A stretch of DNA of 64,000 bases from Streptomyces sp. CCM_MD2014 (GTDB lineage: Bacteria > Actinomycetota > Actinomycetes > Streptomycetales > Streptomycetaceae): assembly GCF_000772045.1 (NCBI RefSeq), contig NZ_CP009754.1, positions 4,588,001 to 4,652,000 of the forward strand. The letters are read 5' to 3'. Of this stretch, positions 51,330 through 58,346 are shown piece after piece. Within the stretch, counting starts at the first letter, position 1; each line of letters starts with the position of its first letter. Both the position numbers and the translations under genes were made by a program. The notes under the pieces were generated by a model that saw only the letters and a list, made by a program, of their open reading frames with translations, searched no databases and was not told the DNA's origin.

Positions 51330-51758
51330 ATGGGGGCCTGCCTGGAACCCACACCGGCCATGCGCCGGTACCGCGTCGAGAGCAGCGGCCAGTCGTTCTA
51401 CCTCACGCGCACCGCGGCGAGCCCGGCCACCCACGAGAGCCGCTTTCACGCGGTCCTCCCGGCCCCGGACCTGGACGCCATCCTGGCCGCCCTGGACCAG
51501 GTCACCAGTCACCCCGACTGGGCCAGGTGGGAGGAGGCAGGCAGGCTGGCGGAGCCGGACACCTCCTGGACCATCAAGCCGGGCGAGGACGGACCCGCCG
51601 CCCCATCGGCCTGGGCCGTGGAGCGCGACCGAGAGGCCCTTTACCTCTCCGGCCCGTGGATCACCGGCCATGAGTACGACCGATGGAGTGCGGAGATCCC
51701 GTACAGCGAGCTGGAGGACCTGCGGAAGGCCCTCACCGCCCTACTCGCGGAGGACTGA
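51330..51758 (+). CDS. Hypothetical protein
   Basis: A 142-residue protein, beta-rich first half (RYRVESSGQSFYLTR) and mixed second half with LYLSGPWITGHEYDRW. No family recognised. AGAGGAG upstream. A short AT-richer leader (CCGTAATCTGACC) may hold its promoter. Confidence 0.55.
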   Translation: MGACLEPTPAMRRYRVESSGQSFYLTRTAASPATHESRFHAVLPAPDLDAILAALDQVTSHPDWARWEEAGRLAEPDTSWTIKPGEDGPAAPSAWAVERDREALYLSGPWITGHEYDRWSAEIPYSELEDLRKALTALLAED

Positions 51759-51792
51759 CCCCGACGCACCCCGTGTGAAGGAGCACCACCCC

Positions 51793-52209
51793 ATGAGCAA
51801 CGCACCCCGCTGCACCGCGTACTACCAGGGCGGCGTCCAGACAGCCAACGGGACCGTGGACACCCTCCTGGTCACCCTCCCGGACTCAGAGGACCAGAAC
51901 GGGGACTCCAGCCCGTCCTACCACCGCCTTTCCACGGGGGAGTGGACAGCGGATGACATGGTCACCGCCAACGGCTGGACCCGCCTCACCGAGTGGGAGC
52001 CCGTCCCCGGCGAGGACTTCCACCAGGCGAAGGTCCAGCGGACTCCGGCCCCGCAGCCGGTCGCCCTCACGGTCGTGCGGGACACCGTGAACGCGGAGAT
52101 CACGGTCTCCGCGCACGGCATCGCCCCGGCGGACCTGGACGCCCTGACCGCCGCGGTGGAGGACGCCGCCGCCCCGTACAGAGCGATCGTGAACGTGTCC
52201 CGCGACTGA
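51793..52209 (+). CDS. Hypothetical protein
   Basis: A 138-residue protein, beta-rich N-terminal half (TAYYQGGVQTANGTVD) and a helical C-terminus. No family recognised. A terminator follows. Confidence 0.55.
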   Translation: MSNAPRCTAYYQGGVQTANGTVDTLLVTLPDSEDQNGDSSPSYHRLSTGEWTADDMVTANGWTRLTEWEPVPGEDFHQAKVQRTPAPQPVALTVVRDTVNAEITVSAHGIAPADLDALTAAVEDAAAPYRAIVNVSRD

Positions 52210-52226
52210 CCGCCGACCGTTCTGCA

Positions 52227-52256
52227 GGCCCGCCCGGCACCCCGCCCGGGCGGGCC
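52227..52256 (+). terminator. Intrinsic terminator before the ParB-fold genes
   Basis: Perfect 11-bp stem (GGCCCGCCCGG / CCGGGCGGGCC) followed by CCTTTC. It insulates the modification region from the cassettes on the left. Confidence 0.82.
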
Positions 52257-52274
52257 CCTTTCACATGCCGGAAC

Positions 52275-52299
52275 TGATCACCACGGGTGCCTATCCTCC
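52275..52299 (+). promoter_or_regulatory. Promoter element, first copy (ParB-fold gene 1)
   Basis: TGATCA, then CGGG and a TATCCT box (52292-52297), 40 bp before the ATG at 52338. It matches the element at 53606-53630 at 21 of 25 positions, so both genes are probably controlled together. Confidence 0.65.
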
Positions 52300-52337
52300 T
52301 GCGGCCCTCACCCCGGACCGACCAGGAAGAGTCCCCG

Positions 52338-53180
52338 ATGACCACCAGCACCGAGCCCACCGGCGCCGTCTTCAAGCGGCTGGAGACACGCCCCCTCGGG
52401 GACCTCACCCCCTACCCGGGCAACGCCCGCCGTGGTGACGTCGGGATGATCCTGGAGTCCCTGACCGCCAGTGGGCAGTTCCGGCCCCTGGTCGTGCGGG
52501 AGCAGGCGGACGGCGCCCTGGTCGTCCTCGCCGGTAACCACACCCTCCAGGCCATCGAGCGCCACGGCTACGGCCCCTGCGGCCGGGTCACCCGCCACGA
52601 CGGCCAGGAGCGGCCGTGCGCCCTCTGCCACGGCCAGGAATGGGCACCCACCGCGCAGGTCGCCGTCTACACGTGCACCGACGACACCGCCCGCCGCATC
52701 GTCCTCGCCGACAATAGGACCAGCGACGCCGGCGCCTACGACGACCAGGCCCTCGCGGACCTCCTGGCCGACATGGACGGCGACCTCGCCGGTACCGGCT
52801 ACACGGACGATGACCTGGAAGACCTCTTGCAGTACCTGGAGGAGGACGAGCCCGAGCCGGAGCCGGACGAGGACGACGACCAGGAGCAGGAGGAGCCCGC
52901 CCCGGCCGGTGAGCCGGCCACCTCGAGCGCCCCCGCCACCGGCGGGGACACCCCGCCGCCCGGACACGCCTCCCTGGTCCTCACCTACCGCCAGGCCGAC
53001 AAGGACGAGACCTCCCGCCTCATCGCCGCGGCCGGGGAAGTCATCCAGGGCGCCGACTCCGCGGAGATCATCCTCCGCGCCCTGCGCACCCTCGTTGCCG
53101 TGATCGACTCCCGGCACGCCCCGGACGGCGTGGTCACTGTTGCCGCCCTCCTCAAGGCGGCCGACCTGGACCAGACGTGA
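52338..53180 (+). CDS. ParB/Srx-fold protein 1
   Basis: A 280-residue protein. Residues 12-130 are a ParB-like fold: TPYPGNARRGD (24-34), LVVLAGNHTLQAIE (61-74) and a late ADNRTSDAGAYD. A short insertion, RPCALCHGQEW (92-102), is shared with the second ParB-fold gene. An acidic linker (about 150-200) leads to a C-terminal helical region. No ParA is nearby, so plasmid-type partitioning is unlikely; such folds occur as nucleases or CTPases in modification and defence loci. Confidence 0.78.
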   Translation: MTTSTEPTGAVFKRLETRPLGDLTPYPGNARRGDVGMILESLTASGQFRPLVVREQADGALVVLAGNHTLQAIERHGYGPCGRVTRHDGQERPCALCHGQEWAPTAQVAVYTCTDDTARRIVLADNRTSDAGAYDDQALADLLADMDGDLAGTGYTDDDLEDLLQYLEEDEPEPEPDEDDDQEQEEPAPAGEPATSSAPATGGDTPPPGHASLVLTYRQADKDETSRLIAAAGEVIQGADSAEIILRALRTLVAVIDSRHAPDGVVTVAALLKAADLDQT

Positions 53181-53195
53181 CCACCTGACCGTCCA

Positions 53196-53216
53196 GGGCC
53201 CGCCCGGCACGGGCCC
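53196..53216. terminator. Hairpin between convergent genes
   Basis: GGGCCCG pairs with CGGGCCC around CCCGGCA. It lies between ParB-fold gene 1 and the leftward Tad2-like gene and may serve both. Confidence 0.65.
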
Positions 53217-53222
53217 CACACG

Positions 53223-53501
53223 TCACCGGACCGGGGCCGCGCTCCAGTCGTCCACCAGGAGGTCCCGCATCGTCGGCACCCAGGGGCCGAACGTCTTCGC
53301 GTTGCCGTTCCACGCCATCAGGTACGGGTCGAACACGCACCGCGTGCCCTGCTCCACGCCCGTGGACGCCGCCGTGTTCGCATTGATCTCGATACCGTCC
53401 GGGTAGCCCGGCTGCAGCACCACGTAGGAGTCCTCGCTCCACCCCTCGCGGCGGATGCGGTGACCGTTCTTGACGGCGCTCAGCGCCTCACTGAAGTCCA
53501 T
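53223..53501 (-). CDS. tad2: Tad2-like anti-Thoeris protein (DUF2829)
   Basis: A 92-residue protein with the DUF2829 signatures: FSEALSAVKNGHRIRREGW (3-21), LQPGYPD, INANTAASTGVEQGT (39-53), FDPYLMAWNG and PWVPTMRDLLVDDW (73-86). Tad2 proteins of this family form tetramers that trap the cyclic ADP-ribose signal of Thoeris and block that defence. Length and motif order fit the family. It is the only leftward gene in this block and sits between the two ParB-fold genes. ATG 53501. Confidence 0.87.
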   Translation of the reverse strand: MDFSEALSAVKNGHRIRREGWSEDSYVVLQPGYPDGIEINANTAASTGVEQGTRCVFDPYLMAWNGNAKTFGPWVPTMRDLLVDDWSAAPVR

Positions 53502-53605
53502 ACCCCCATGCTGGCAGGCGGGTTCCGGGGGAGCGTTTACACGGAGGTCGCCTCACCCGCCACGGGGACATGACCGGCACGGGCCGTCCCCGCACCCCGT
53601 CAAAG

Positions 53606-53630
53606 TGATCATCTCGGGCGCTTATCCTCC
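53606..53630 (+). promoter_or_regulatory. Promoter element, second copy (modification operon)
   Basis: TGATCA, CGGG and TATCCT (53623-53628), 39 bp before the ATG at 53668. It probably drives the four-gene operon through 57833. Confidence 0.65.
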
Positions 53631-53667
53631 AGGGCCGCCGAACCCCTCCGGACCAGGAGTAACGCCC

Positions 53668-54264
53668 ATGCCGCCCGCCGTACACGTGCGCACCGACACC
53701 ATTCCCCTGGCCGACCTCCAACACTTCCCCGGCAACGCCCGCCGCGGGGACGTGGAGCTCATCCTCTCCAGCCTCAAACGGAACGGGCAGTACCGCGGCC
53801 TGGTGGCCCGTCACGTCCAGCCGGACGGCCCGCTGGTCGTCCTGGCCGGCAACCACACGATGCAAGCCCTCCAGCTTCACGGCCCCGGCGCGTGCGACTA
53901 CCGGACCACCCACCAGGGCGAGGAACGGCCGTGCGGCGTCTGCCACGGGGAGGACTGGTCCCCGTCCGCCCGGTGTGAGGTGATCATCTGCGACGACGAC
54001 ACCGCCCGCCGCGTGAACCTCATCGACAACCGGGCGTCGGACGTGGGGGAGTACGACCGGGACGCCCTCGCGGAGCTCCTGTCCTACCTGGAGGAGGACG
54101 GGTTCGAGGGCACCGGCTACACGGAGGCCGAGGTCCGGCAACTCGCCCACGCCGTCCCCCCGCTGGAGACCAGCGAGGAGGAGTTCCCGGCCTACGACGA
54201 GGACGTCCCCACGGCCTACACGTGCCCCCGCTGCTCCTACAGCTGGTCGGGGAAGCCGGCATGA
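53668..54264 (+). CDS. ParB/Srx-fold protein 2, first gene of the modification operon
   Basis: A 198-residue protein with the same fold as the protein at 52338: HFPGNARRGD (19-28), LVVLAGNHTMQALQ (56-69), the insertion RPCGVCHGEDW (88-98) and IDNRASDVGEYD. It lacks the long acidic part and ends with YTCPRCSYSW, a Cys pair that may bind zinc. The stop overlaps the methyltransferase start (ATGA). I infer a role in steering or regulating the modification enzymes, or nicking DNA. Confidence 0.78.
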   Translation: MPPAVHVRTDTIPLADLQHFPGNARRGDVELILSSLKRNGQYRGLVARHVQPDGPLVVLAGNHTMQALQLHGPGACDYRTTHQGEERPCGVCHGEDWSPSARCEVIICDDDTARRVNLIDNRASDVGEYDRDALAELLSYLEEDGFEGTGYTEAEVRQLAHAVPPLETSEEEFPAYDEDVPTAYTCPRCSYSWSGKPA

Positions 54265-55517
54265 GCCCGCGCCGCGCCCCACGGACCCGCCCCTCCAACC
54301 GGGCCGTCGTCAAACCGCCCTACCGCGTCCCGACCATGGCCGAGATCGCCGCCCTGCCCTGGAACGGCTTCACCGCCGCCTCCTCGTTCTCCGGGTGCGG
54401 CGGCTCCTCCCTCGGCTATCGCATGGCCGGCTTCCGGATGCGGTGGGCGTCGGAGTTCATCCCGGCCGCGCAGGAGACCTACCGGGCCAACGCCCGCCCG
54501 TACACCGTCCTGGACACCCGGGACATCCGCGAGGTGACCGCGGAGGACGTCCTCGCGGCGTGCGGCGTGGCCGTGGGGGAGCTGGACCTCTGGGACGGCA
54601 GCCCGCCGTGCGCGTCGTTCTCGACCATGGGCAAGCGCGAAAAGGGCTGGGGCCTGGTCAAGCCGTACTCGGACACCGTCCAGCGCACCGACGACCTCTT
54701 CTTCGAGTACGCCCGTCTCCTCAAGGCACTCCAACCCCGCACGTTCGTCGCGGAGAACGTGAGCGGCCTGGTCAAAGGCACCGCGAAGGGCTATTTCCTG
54801 GAGATCCTGGCCGCGCTCAAGGCCTGCGGCTACCTGGTGGAGGCCCGCCTCCTGGACGCCTCCCGCCTCGGCGTCCCCCAGTCCCGGCAGCGGCTCATCT
54901 TCGTGGGCGTCCGGGAGGACCTGGACATGCCGCCGGCGTTCCCCCGCCCGCTCCCGTACCAGTACACGGTCCGCGACGCCCTCCCGGAGCTGCCGCGCCT
55001 CGTCCACGACACGTCCGGCGCCCGCGGCCAGGGCGACGTCACCGACCGCCCGTCCCCCGCGATCACCGTCGGCACGGACGCGATCAACAGCTACCACTTC
55101 CGCGTCCTCGACCCCGCCGAGGGCCGGGAGGTCACGCACGACCCGGAGACCGGGAAGAACATCCATATCGGCCGGTACGCCATCGGGGAGGCCTGGCGCG
55201 ACACCCCGCCCGGCGGCTCCTCGGAACGGTTCTTCAGCCTGAAGCGGATGGACCCGGACCGGCCGTCCCAGACGATCACCGCCGAGGGCGGGAACGTCAC
55301 GAAGGCCTCCGTGACCCACTACGCCGAGGCCCGCAAACTGACGCTCGGCGAGCTCCGGAAGATCGGCGGGTTCCCGGACGACTTCCAGCTCACCGGCACC
55401 TACGAACAGCGATGGGAGCGCATCGGCCGCGCCGTCCCCCCGGTGATGATGAGCCACATCGCGGCCGCCGTCCGGGACCAGATCCTCATTCCCCTCCGCG
55501 AGCGGGGGGTGATCTGA
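54261..55517 (+). CDS. C5-cytosine DNA methyltransferase with Arg in motif X
   Basis: A 418-residue enzyme. Motif I FSGCGGSSLGY (43-53), motif IV GSPPCASFS with catalytic Cys117, motif VI ENV (165-167), motif VIII QSRQRLIFVG (207-216) and motif X IGRAVPP (388-394) are present. The target-recognition region is about 218-355. In motif X almost all family members have Asn after the Gly; here it is Arg390 (codon CGC). That position is where an engineered M.MpeI (N374K) accepts carboxy-SAM, as I recall. So this is probably a natural cytosine carboxymethyltransferase using the neighbour's product. It overlaps the ParB-fold gene and precedes the amidotransferase by 2 bp. Confidence 0.85.
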   Translation: MSPRRAPRTRPSNRAVVKPPYRVPTMAEIAALPWNGFTAASSFSGCGGSSLGYRMAGFRMRWASEFIPAAQETYRANARPYTVLDTRDIREVTAEDVLAACGVAVGELDLWDGSPPCASFSTMGKREKGWGLVKPYSDTVQRTDDLFFEYARLLKALQPRTFVAENVSGLVKGTAKGYFLEILAALKACGYLVEARLLDASRLGVPQSRQRLIFVGVREDLDMPPAFPRPLPYQYTVRDALPELPRLVHDTSGARGQGDVTDRPSPAITVGTDAINSYHFRVLDPAEGREVTHDPETGKNIHIGRYAIGEAWRDTPPGGSSERFFSLKRMDPDRPSQTITAEGGNVTKASVTHYAEARKLTLGELRKIGGFPDDFQLTGTYEQRWERIGRAVPPVMMSHIAAAVRDQILIPLRERGVI

Positions 55518-55519
55518 CC

Positions 55520-56929
55520 GTGTGCGGCATCATCGCGGCCGCCGGCCACCTCGACCTGGCCCCGGCCGTGGAGGCCCTGGCACACCGGGGCCCGGACGCC
55601 GCCGCCGTCGTCCAGGAGTACGGCGTCACCCTCGGCCACACCCGCCTGGCCATCCAGGACCCGGGCTCCCGCTCGGACCAGCCGTACAGGGACGGCCCCG
55701 TGACGCTGGTCTATAACGGGGAACTGTTCAACGCCCCCCGCGTGTGCGCCCTCGTGGAGTCCATGGACCCGCGCCGCAACTGGACCACCACGGGGGACAC
55801 GGAGGTCGTCGCGGCCGCCCTGGCCACGCTCGGCCCGGAGGCGACGCTCCCGGAGCTGGACGGCATGTACGGCCTCGTCTGGACCGATGCCCGCCGCCCC
55901 GGCGTCCTCATGGCAGCCCGGGACCGCCACGGGGAGGTCCCCCTCCACGTCCACCGTGGCGCCCCCGCCCTCATCGCCTCCGAGCTCAAGGCCTTCCGCG
56001 CGCTCGGCCGGCGCTGCGGGAAGGCCGTGGTCGACGTCCCCCCGGGGGAGTGGTGGGAGCTCTACGGCGGCGCCCTGACCCGCCACGTCTTCCACCGGCT
56101 CACCGCCACACCCGCCCCCGGCCTCACCCGAGAGACCGCCGCCGCACAGCTACGCCATGCCCTGGCCCGCGCGGTGGACCGCCGGGTGATCGCGGACGTG
56201 CCGGTGTGCGCGCTCCTCTCCGGCGGCATCGACTCCGCCGCCATCGTCGCCGAGCTGGTCCGGCACCACCCCGGCCTCACCACGTACACCGCCGTACTGG
56301 ACCCGAAGTCGGCGGACCTCCGCCACGCCCGGGAGACCGCCGAAGCGCTCGGCGTGACGCTGGTGGAGGTCCCCGTGGCCCCGCCCACGGCGGACGACCT
56401 CACCCGCGCCCTGGAGGTGATCGAGCAGCCCTCCAAAGCTCAGGTGGAGATCGCCTGGCCGTGCCTGGCCCTCGCGTCCGCCATGCGCGCGGACGGCTAC
56501 CGCGTCACCTACACCGGCGAAGGCAGTGACGAGCTATGGGCGTCCTACGGCTTCGCCTACCGCGGCATCCGGGAGGCCGGCTGGTACCCCTACCGCCGGG
56601 ACCTCATCGCCGCGCAGGCCGTACGGAACTTCCCCAGGGTGAACAAGGCGTTCATGTCGGCCGGGGTGGAGGGCCGCCTCCCCTTCCTGGACCCCGACCT
56701 GGTCACCCTGGCGCTCTCCATGCCCGAGGCCACCGTCCGGGACGCCGACACCCCCACCGGCCGTAAAGCCGTCCTCTCCGCCGCCTACCGCGACCGCCTC
56801 CCCGCCTCCGTCCTCCGCCGGGCGAAGGTCGCGTTCCAGGACGGCCTAGGCCTGAAACCGATCATCACCAGCGCCCTCCCCAACCCCGTGAGGTACTACC
56901 GTGCAGAACACTTCCGCCTCTACGGCTGA
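55520..56929 (+). CDS. Asparagine-synthetase-like glutamine amidotransferase
   Basis: A 469-residue two-domain enzyme from GTG 55520. The first domain is a class II glutaminase: Cys2 (MCGI), RGPDA (23-27), YNGELFN (65-71) and GDTE (92-95). The second is an ATP-pyrophosphatase: LLSGGIDSAA (232-241), YTGEGSDEL (331-339), GVEGRLPFLD (382-391). AsnB converts a carboxylate to an amide through an acyl-adenylate. In this operon I infer that the acceptor is the carboxymethyl group on cytosine, not free aspartate. It is shorter than E. coli AsnB (554). Overlaps the next gene by 29 nt. Confidence 0.87.
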   Translation: MCGIIAAAGHLDLAPAVEALAHRGPDAAAVVQEYGVTLGHTRLAIQDPGSRSDQPYRDGPVTLVYNGELFNAPRVCALVESMDPRRNWTTTGDTEVVAAALATLGPEATLPELDGMYGLVWTDARRPGVLMAARDRHGEVPLHVHRGAPALIASELKAFRALGRRCGKAVVDVPPGEWWELYGGALTRHVFHRLTATPAPGLTRETAAAQLRHALARAVDRRVIADVPVCALLSGGIDSAAIVAELVRHHPGLTTYTAVLDPKSADLRHARETAEALGVTLVEVPVAPPTADDLTRALEVIEQPSKAQVEIAWPCLALASAMRADGYRVTYTGEGSDELWASYGFAYRGIREAGWYPYRRDLIAAQAVRNFPRVNKAFMSAGVEGRLPFLDPDLVTLALSMPEATVRDADTPTGRKAVLSAAYRDRLPASVLRRAKVAFQDGLGLKPIITSALPNPVRYYRAEHFRLYG

Positions 56930-57833
56930 CACCGCCGCCGGCCCGGGGCCCGCTCCGGAGGACGCCGCCCGCTGCCGGTGCGGCCACCCGAAGGGCGACC
57001 ACAGCGACCGCCGCGACCACCCGTCATCCCCGACCGTCCCCCGCCGCCCCTGGTGCCACGCCTGTGAGGGCACGTGCGACTACGCCCCGCGCGGCCAGGA
57101 GCCGGAGGACATCGCGGAGTCCTTCGCCACCGGCGCGTGGGAGTTCACCCCCGCCGTCGTGGACGTCTTCCCCGAGCACGTCCGCGCCTCCGTCCCGTAC
57201 TACGACGCCATTCAAGACCTGGTCGCGGAGGCCGCGGACTGGCTCCTCCCGGATGACGGCCTGGTCGCCGACCTCGGCGCCTCCACCGGGACCACCGTCC
57301 ACCGCATCGCCCAACGGCACCCCACACGCCAACTCCGCGCCTCCCTCTACGACCAGGAGACCGCCATGCTGGACCGGGCCGCGGAAACCCTGGCCGGCGT
57401 CTCCAACCTCCACGTGGACTACGTCCCGGCCGACATCCGCCGCTCCCCCCTCGGCCACCAGGACGCGAACCTCACCCTGGCCCTCTTCACCCTCCAGTTC
57501 CTCCCCCTGGCCGACCGCGTCCACGTCCTACGCCAGGCTCGCCACGCCGCCGCCTCCACCGGCGCCCTCATCGTCGCCGAGAAGGTCCGCCCGCCGGACG
57601 CCCGCTGGGCGGAGATCGCCGCGGACGCCTCCCACGACTGGAAGGCCGCCCACGGGATCACGGACTCCGCCATCCGCGCGAAGGCCCGCGCTCTCCGCGG
57701 TGTCCTCCAGCCTTACCCGGAGGTCGCCCTCGTCCAGGCCGTCCATGACGCCGGCTGGTGCTGCCCGGAGGTCCTATTCCGCTGGCACTCCTGGCTCGTC
57801 CTCGGCGCGTTCGCCACCCCTACCGGCCTCTAA
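56901..57833 (+). CDS. CmoA-like carboxy-SAM synthase with zinc-finger extension
   Basis: A 310-residue protein from GTG 56901 (TGAGG upstream). Residues 70-305 follow E. coli CmoA closely: TPAVVDVFPEHVRASVPYYD (83-102), SAM-binding ADLGASTG (123-130), FTLQFL (196-201), GALIVAEK (221-228), SHDWKAAHGI (244-253) and VLFRWHSWLVLGA (291-303). CmoA makes carboxy-SAM from SAM and prephenate. Arg263 lies one position off E. coli Arg199 in an ungapped alignment. The first 60 residues add CRCGH and CHACEGTC, probably a zinc module not in CmoA. No CmoB is near, so tRNA is an unlikely target. Confidence 0.8.
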   Translation: MQNTSASTADTAAGPGPAPEDAARCRCGHPKGDHSDRRDHPSSPTVPRRPWCHACEGTCDYAPRGQEPEDIAESFATGAWEFTPAVVDVFPEHVRASVPYYDAIQDLVAEAADWLLPDDGLVADLGASTGTTVHRIAQRHPTRQLRASLYDQETAMLDRAAETLAGVSNLHVDYVPADIRRSPLGHQDANLTLALFTLQFLPLADRVHVLRQARHAAASTGALIVAEKVRPPDARWAEIAADASHDWKAAHGITDSAIRAKARALRGVLQPYPEVALVQAVHDAGWCCPEVLFRWHSWLVLGAFATPTGL

Positions 57834-57920
57834 CCCACCACCCGCACCGCGGCCCCCGGGGAGCCCACCCGGCCCGGCCGTCCCTGGAACCCATAAGACT
57901 CTGGAAAGTGAGGGGGCCTC

Positions 57921-58346
57921 ATGGGCGCATCGAAGGCACAGCGCGCGGCTGCGGCGAAGAAAAGAGCGCAGGCCACGGCCCTACGCGTCGCCGGGGTGGA
58001 CTGGGCGACGATCGCGGAACGCGTCGGCTACGCCTCGGCCGGCGCCGCCTGCACCGCCGTGGGCGAGGCCTTGAAAGCCAACCTCCGTGAGCAGGACCAG
58101 AACGTGGACGAGCTCCGCGCGCTCGGCCTGGCGAAGGTCAACCGGCTCCAGGCCGCGTTCTGGCCCGCCGCCATCCAGGACAAGGACCCGAAGGCCGCGA
58201 AGGTCGTCCTGGAGTGCATCAAGCAGGAGGCCCGGTTCCAGGGCACGGAGGCACCGACCCGCGTCAACATGGAGGCGCAGCGCCTCGCGGACGAGATCCT
58301 GGCCGTCTTCGACGAGGGGGCCGGCGGCCCGGGTGAGGGGACGTGA
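57921..58346 (+). CDS. terS: Terminase small subunit
   Basis: A 141-residue protein that should recognise the packaging site. An N-terminal HTH-like region (KRAQATALRVAGVDWATIAERVGYAS in pieces, about 12-40) and a helical middle (VNRLQAAFWPAAIQDKDPKAAKV region) fit small terminases. It overlaps the large subunit by 4 nt. The ATG follows GAGGGGG. Confidence 0.82.
   Translation: MGASKAQRAAAAKKRAQATALRVAGVDWATIAERVGYASAGAACTAVGEALKANLREQDQNVDELRALGLAKVNRLQAAFWPAAIQDKDPKAAKVVLECIKQEARFQGTEAPTRVNMEAQRLADEILAVFDEGAGGPGEGT

Noticed and set aside
52338..54264. ParB-fold genes as a plasmid partition system
   Set aside because: No ParA-type ATPase and no parS-like cluster nearby; they are tied to the modification operon instead.
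54395..55519. Long open frame reading into the AsnB-like gene
   Set aside because: It is a high-GC shadow of the methyltransferase gene in another frame; the protein is Pro/Arg/Gly-rich with no motif. Only the part from GTG 55520 is real.
56901..57833. CmoA-like protein as an antibiotic-biosynthesis methyltransferase
   Set aside because: The CmoA-specific segments beyond the SAM site are present, and the gene is in a phage operon, not a biosynthetic cluster.
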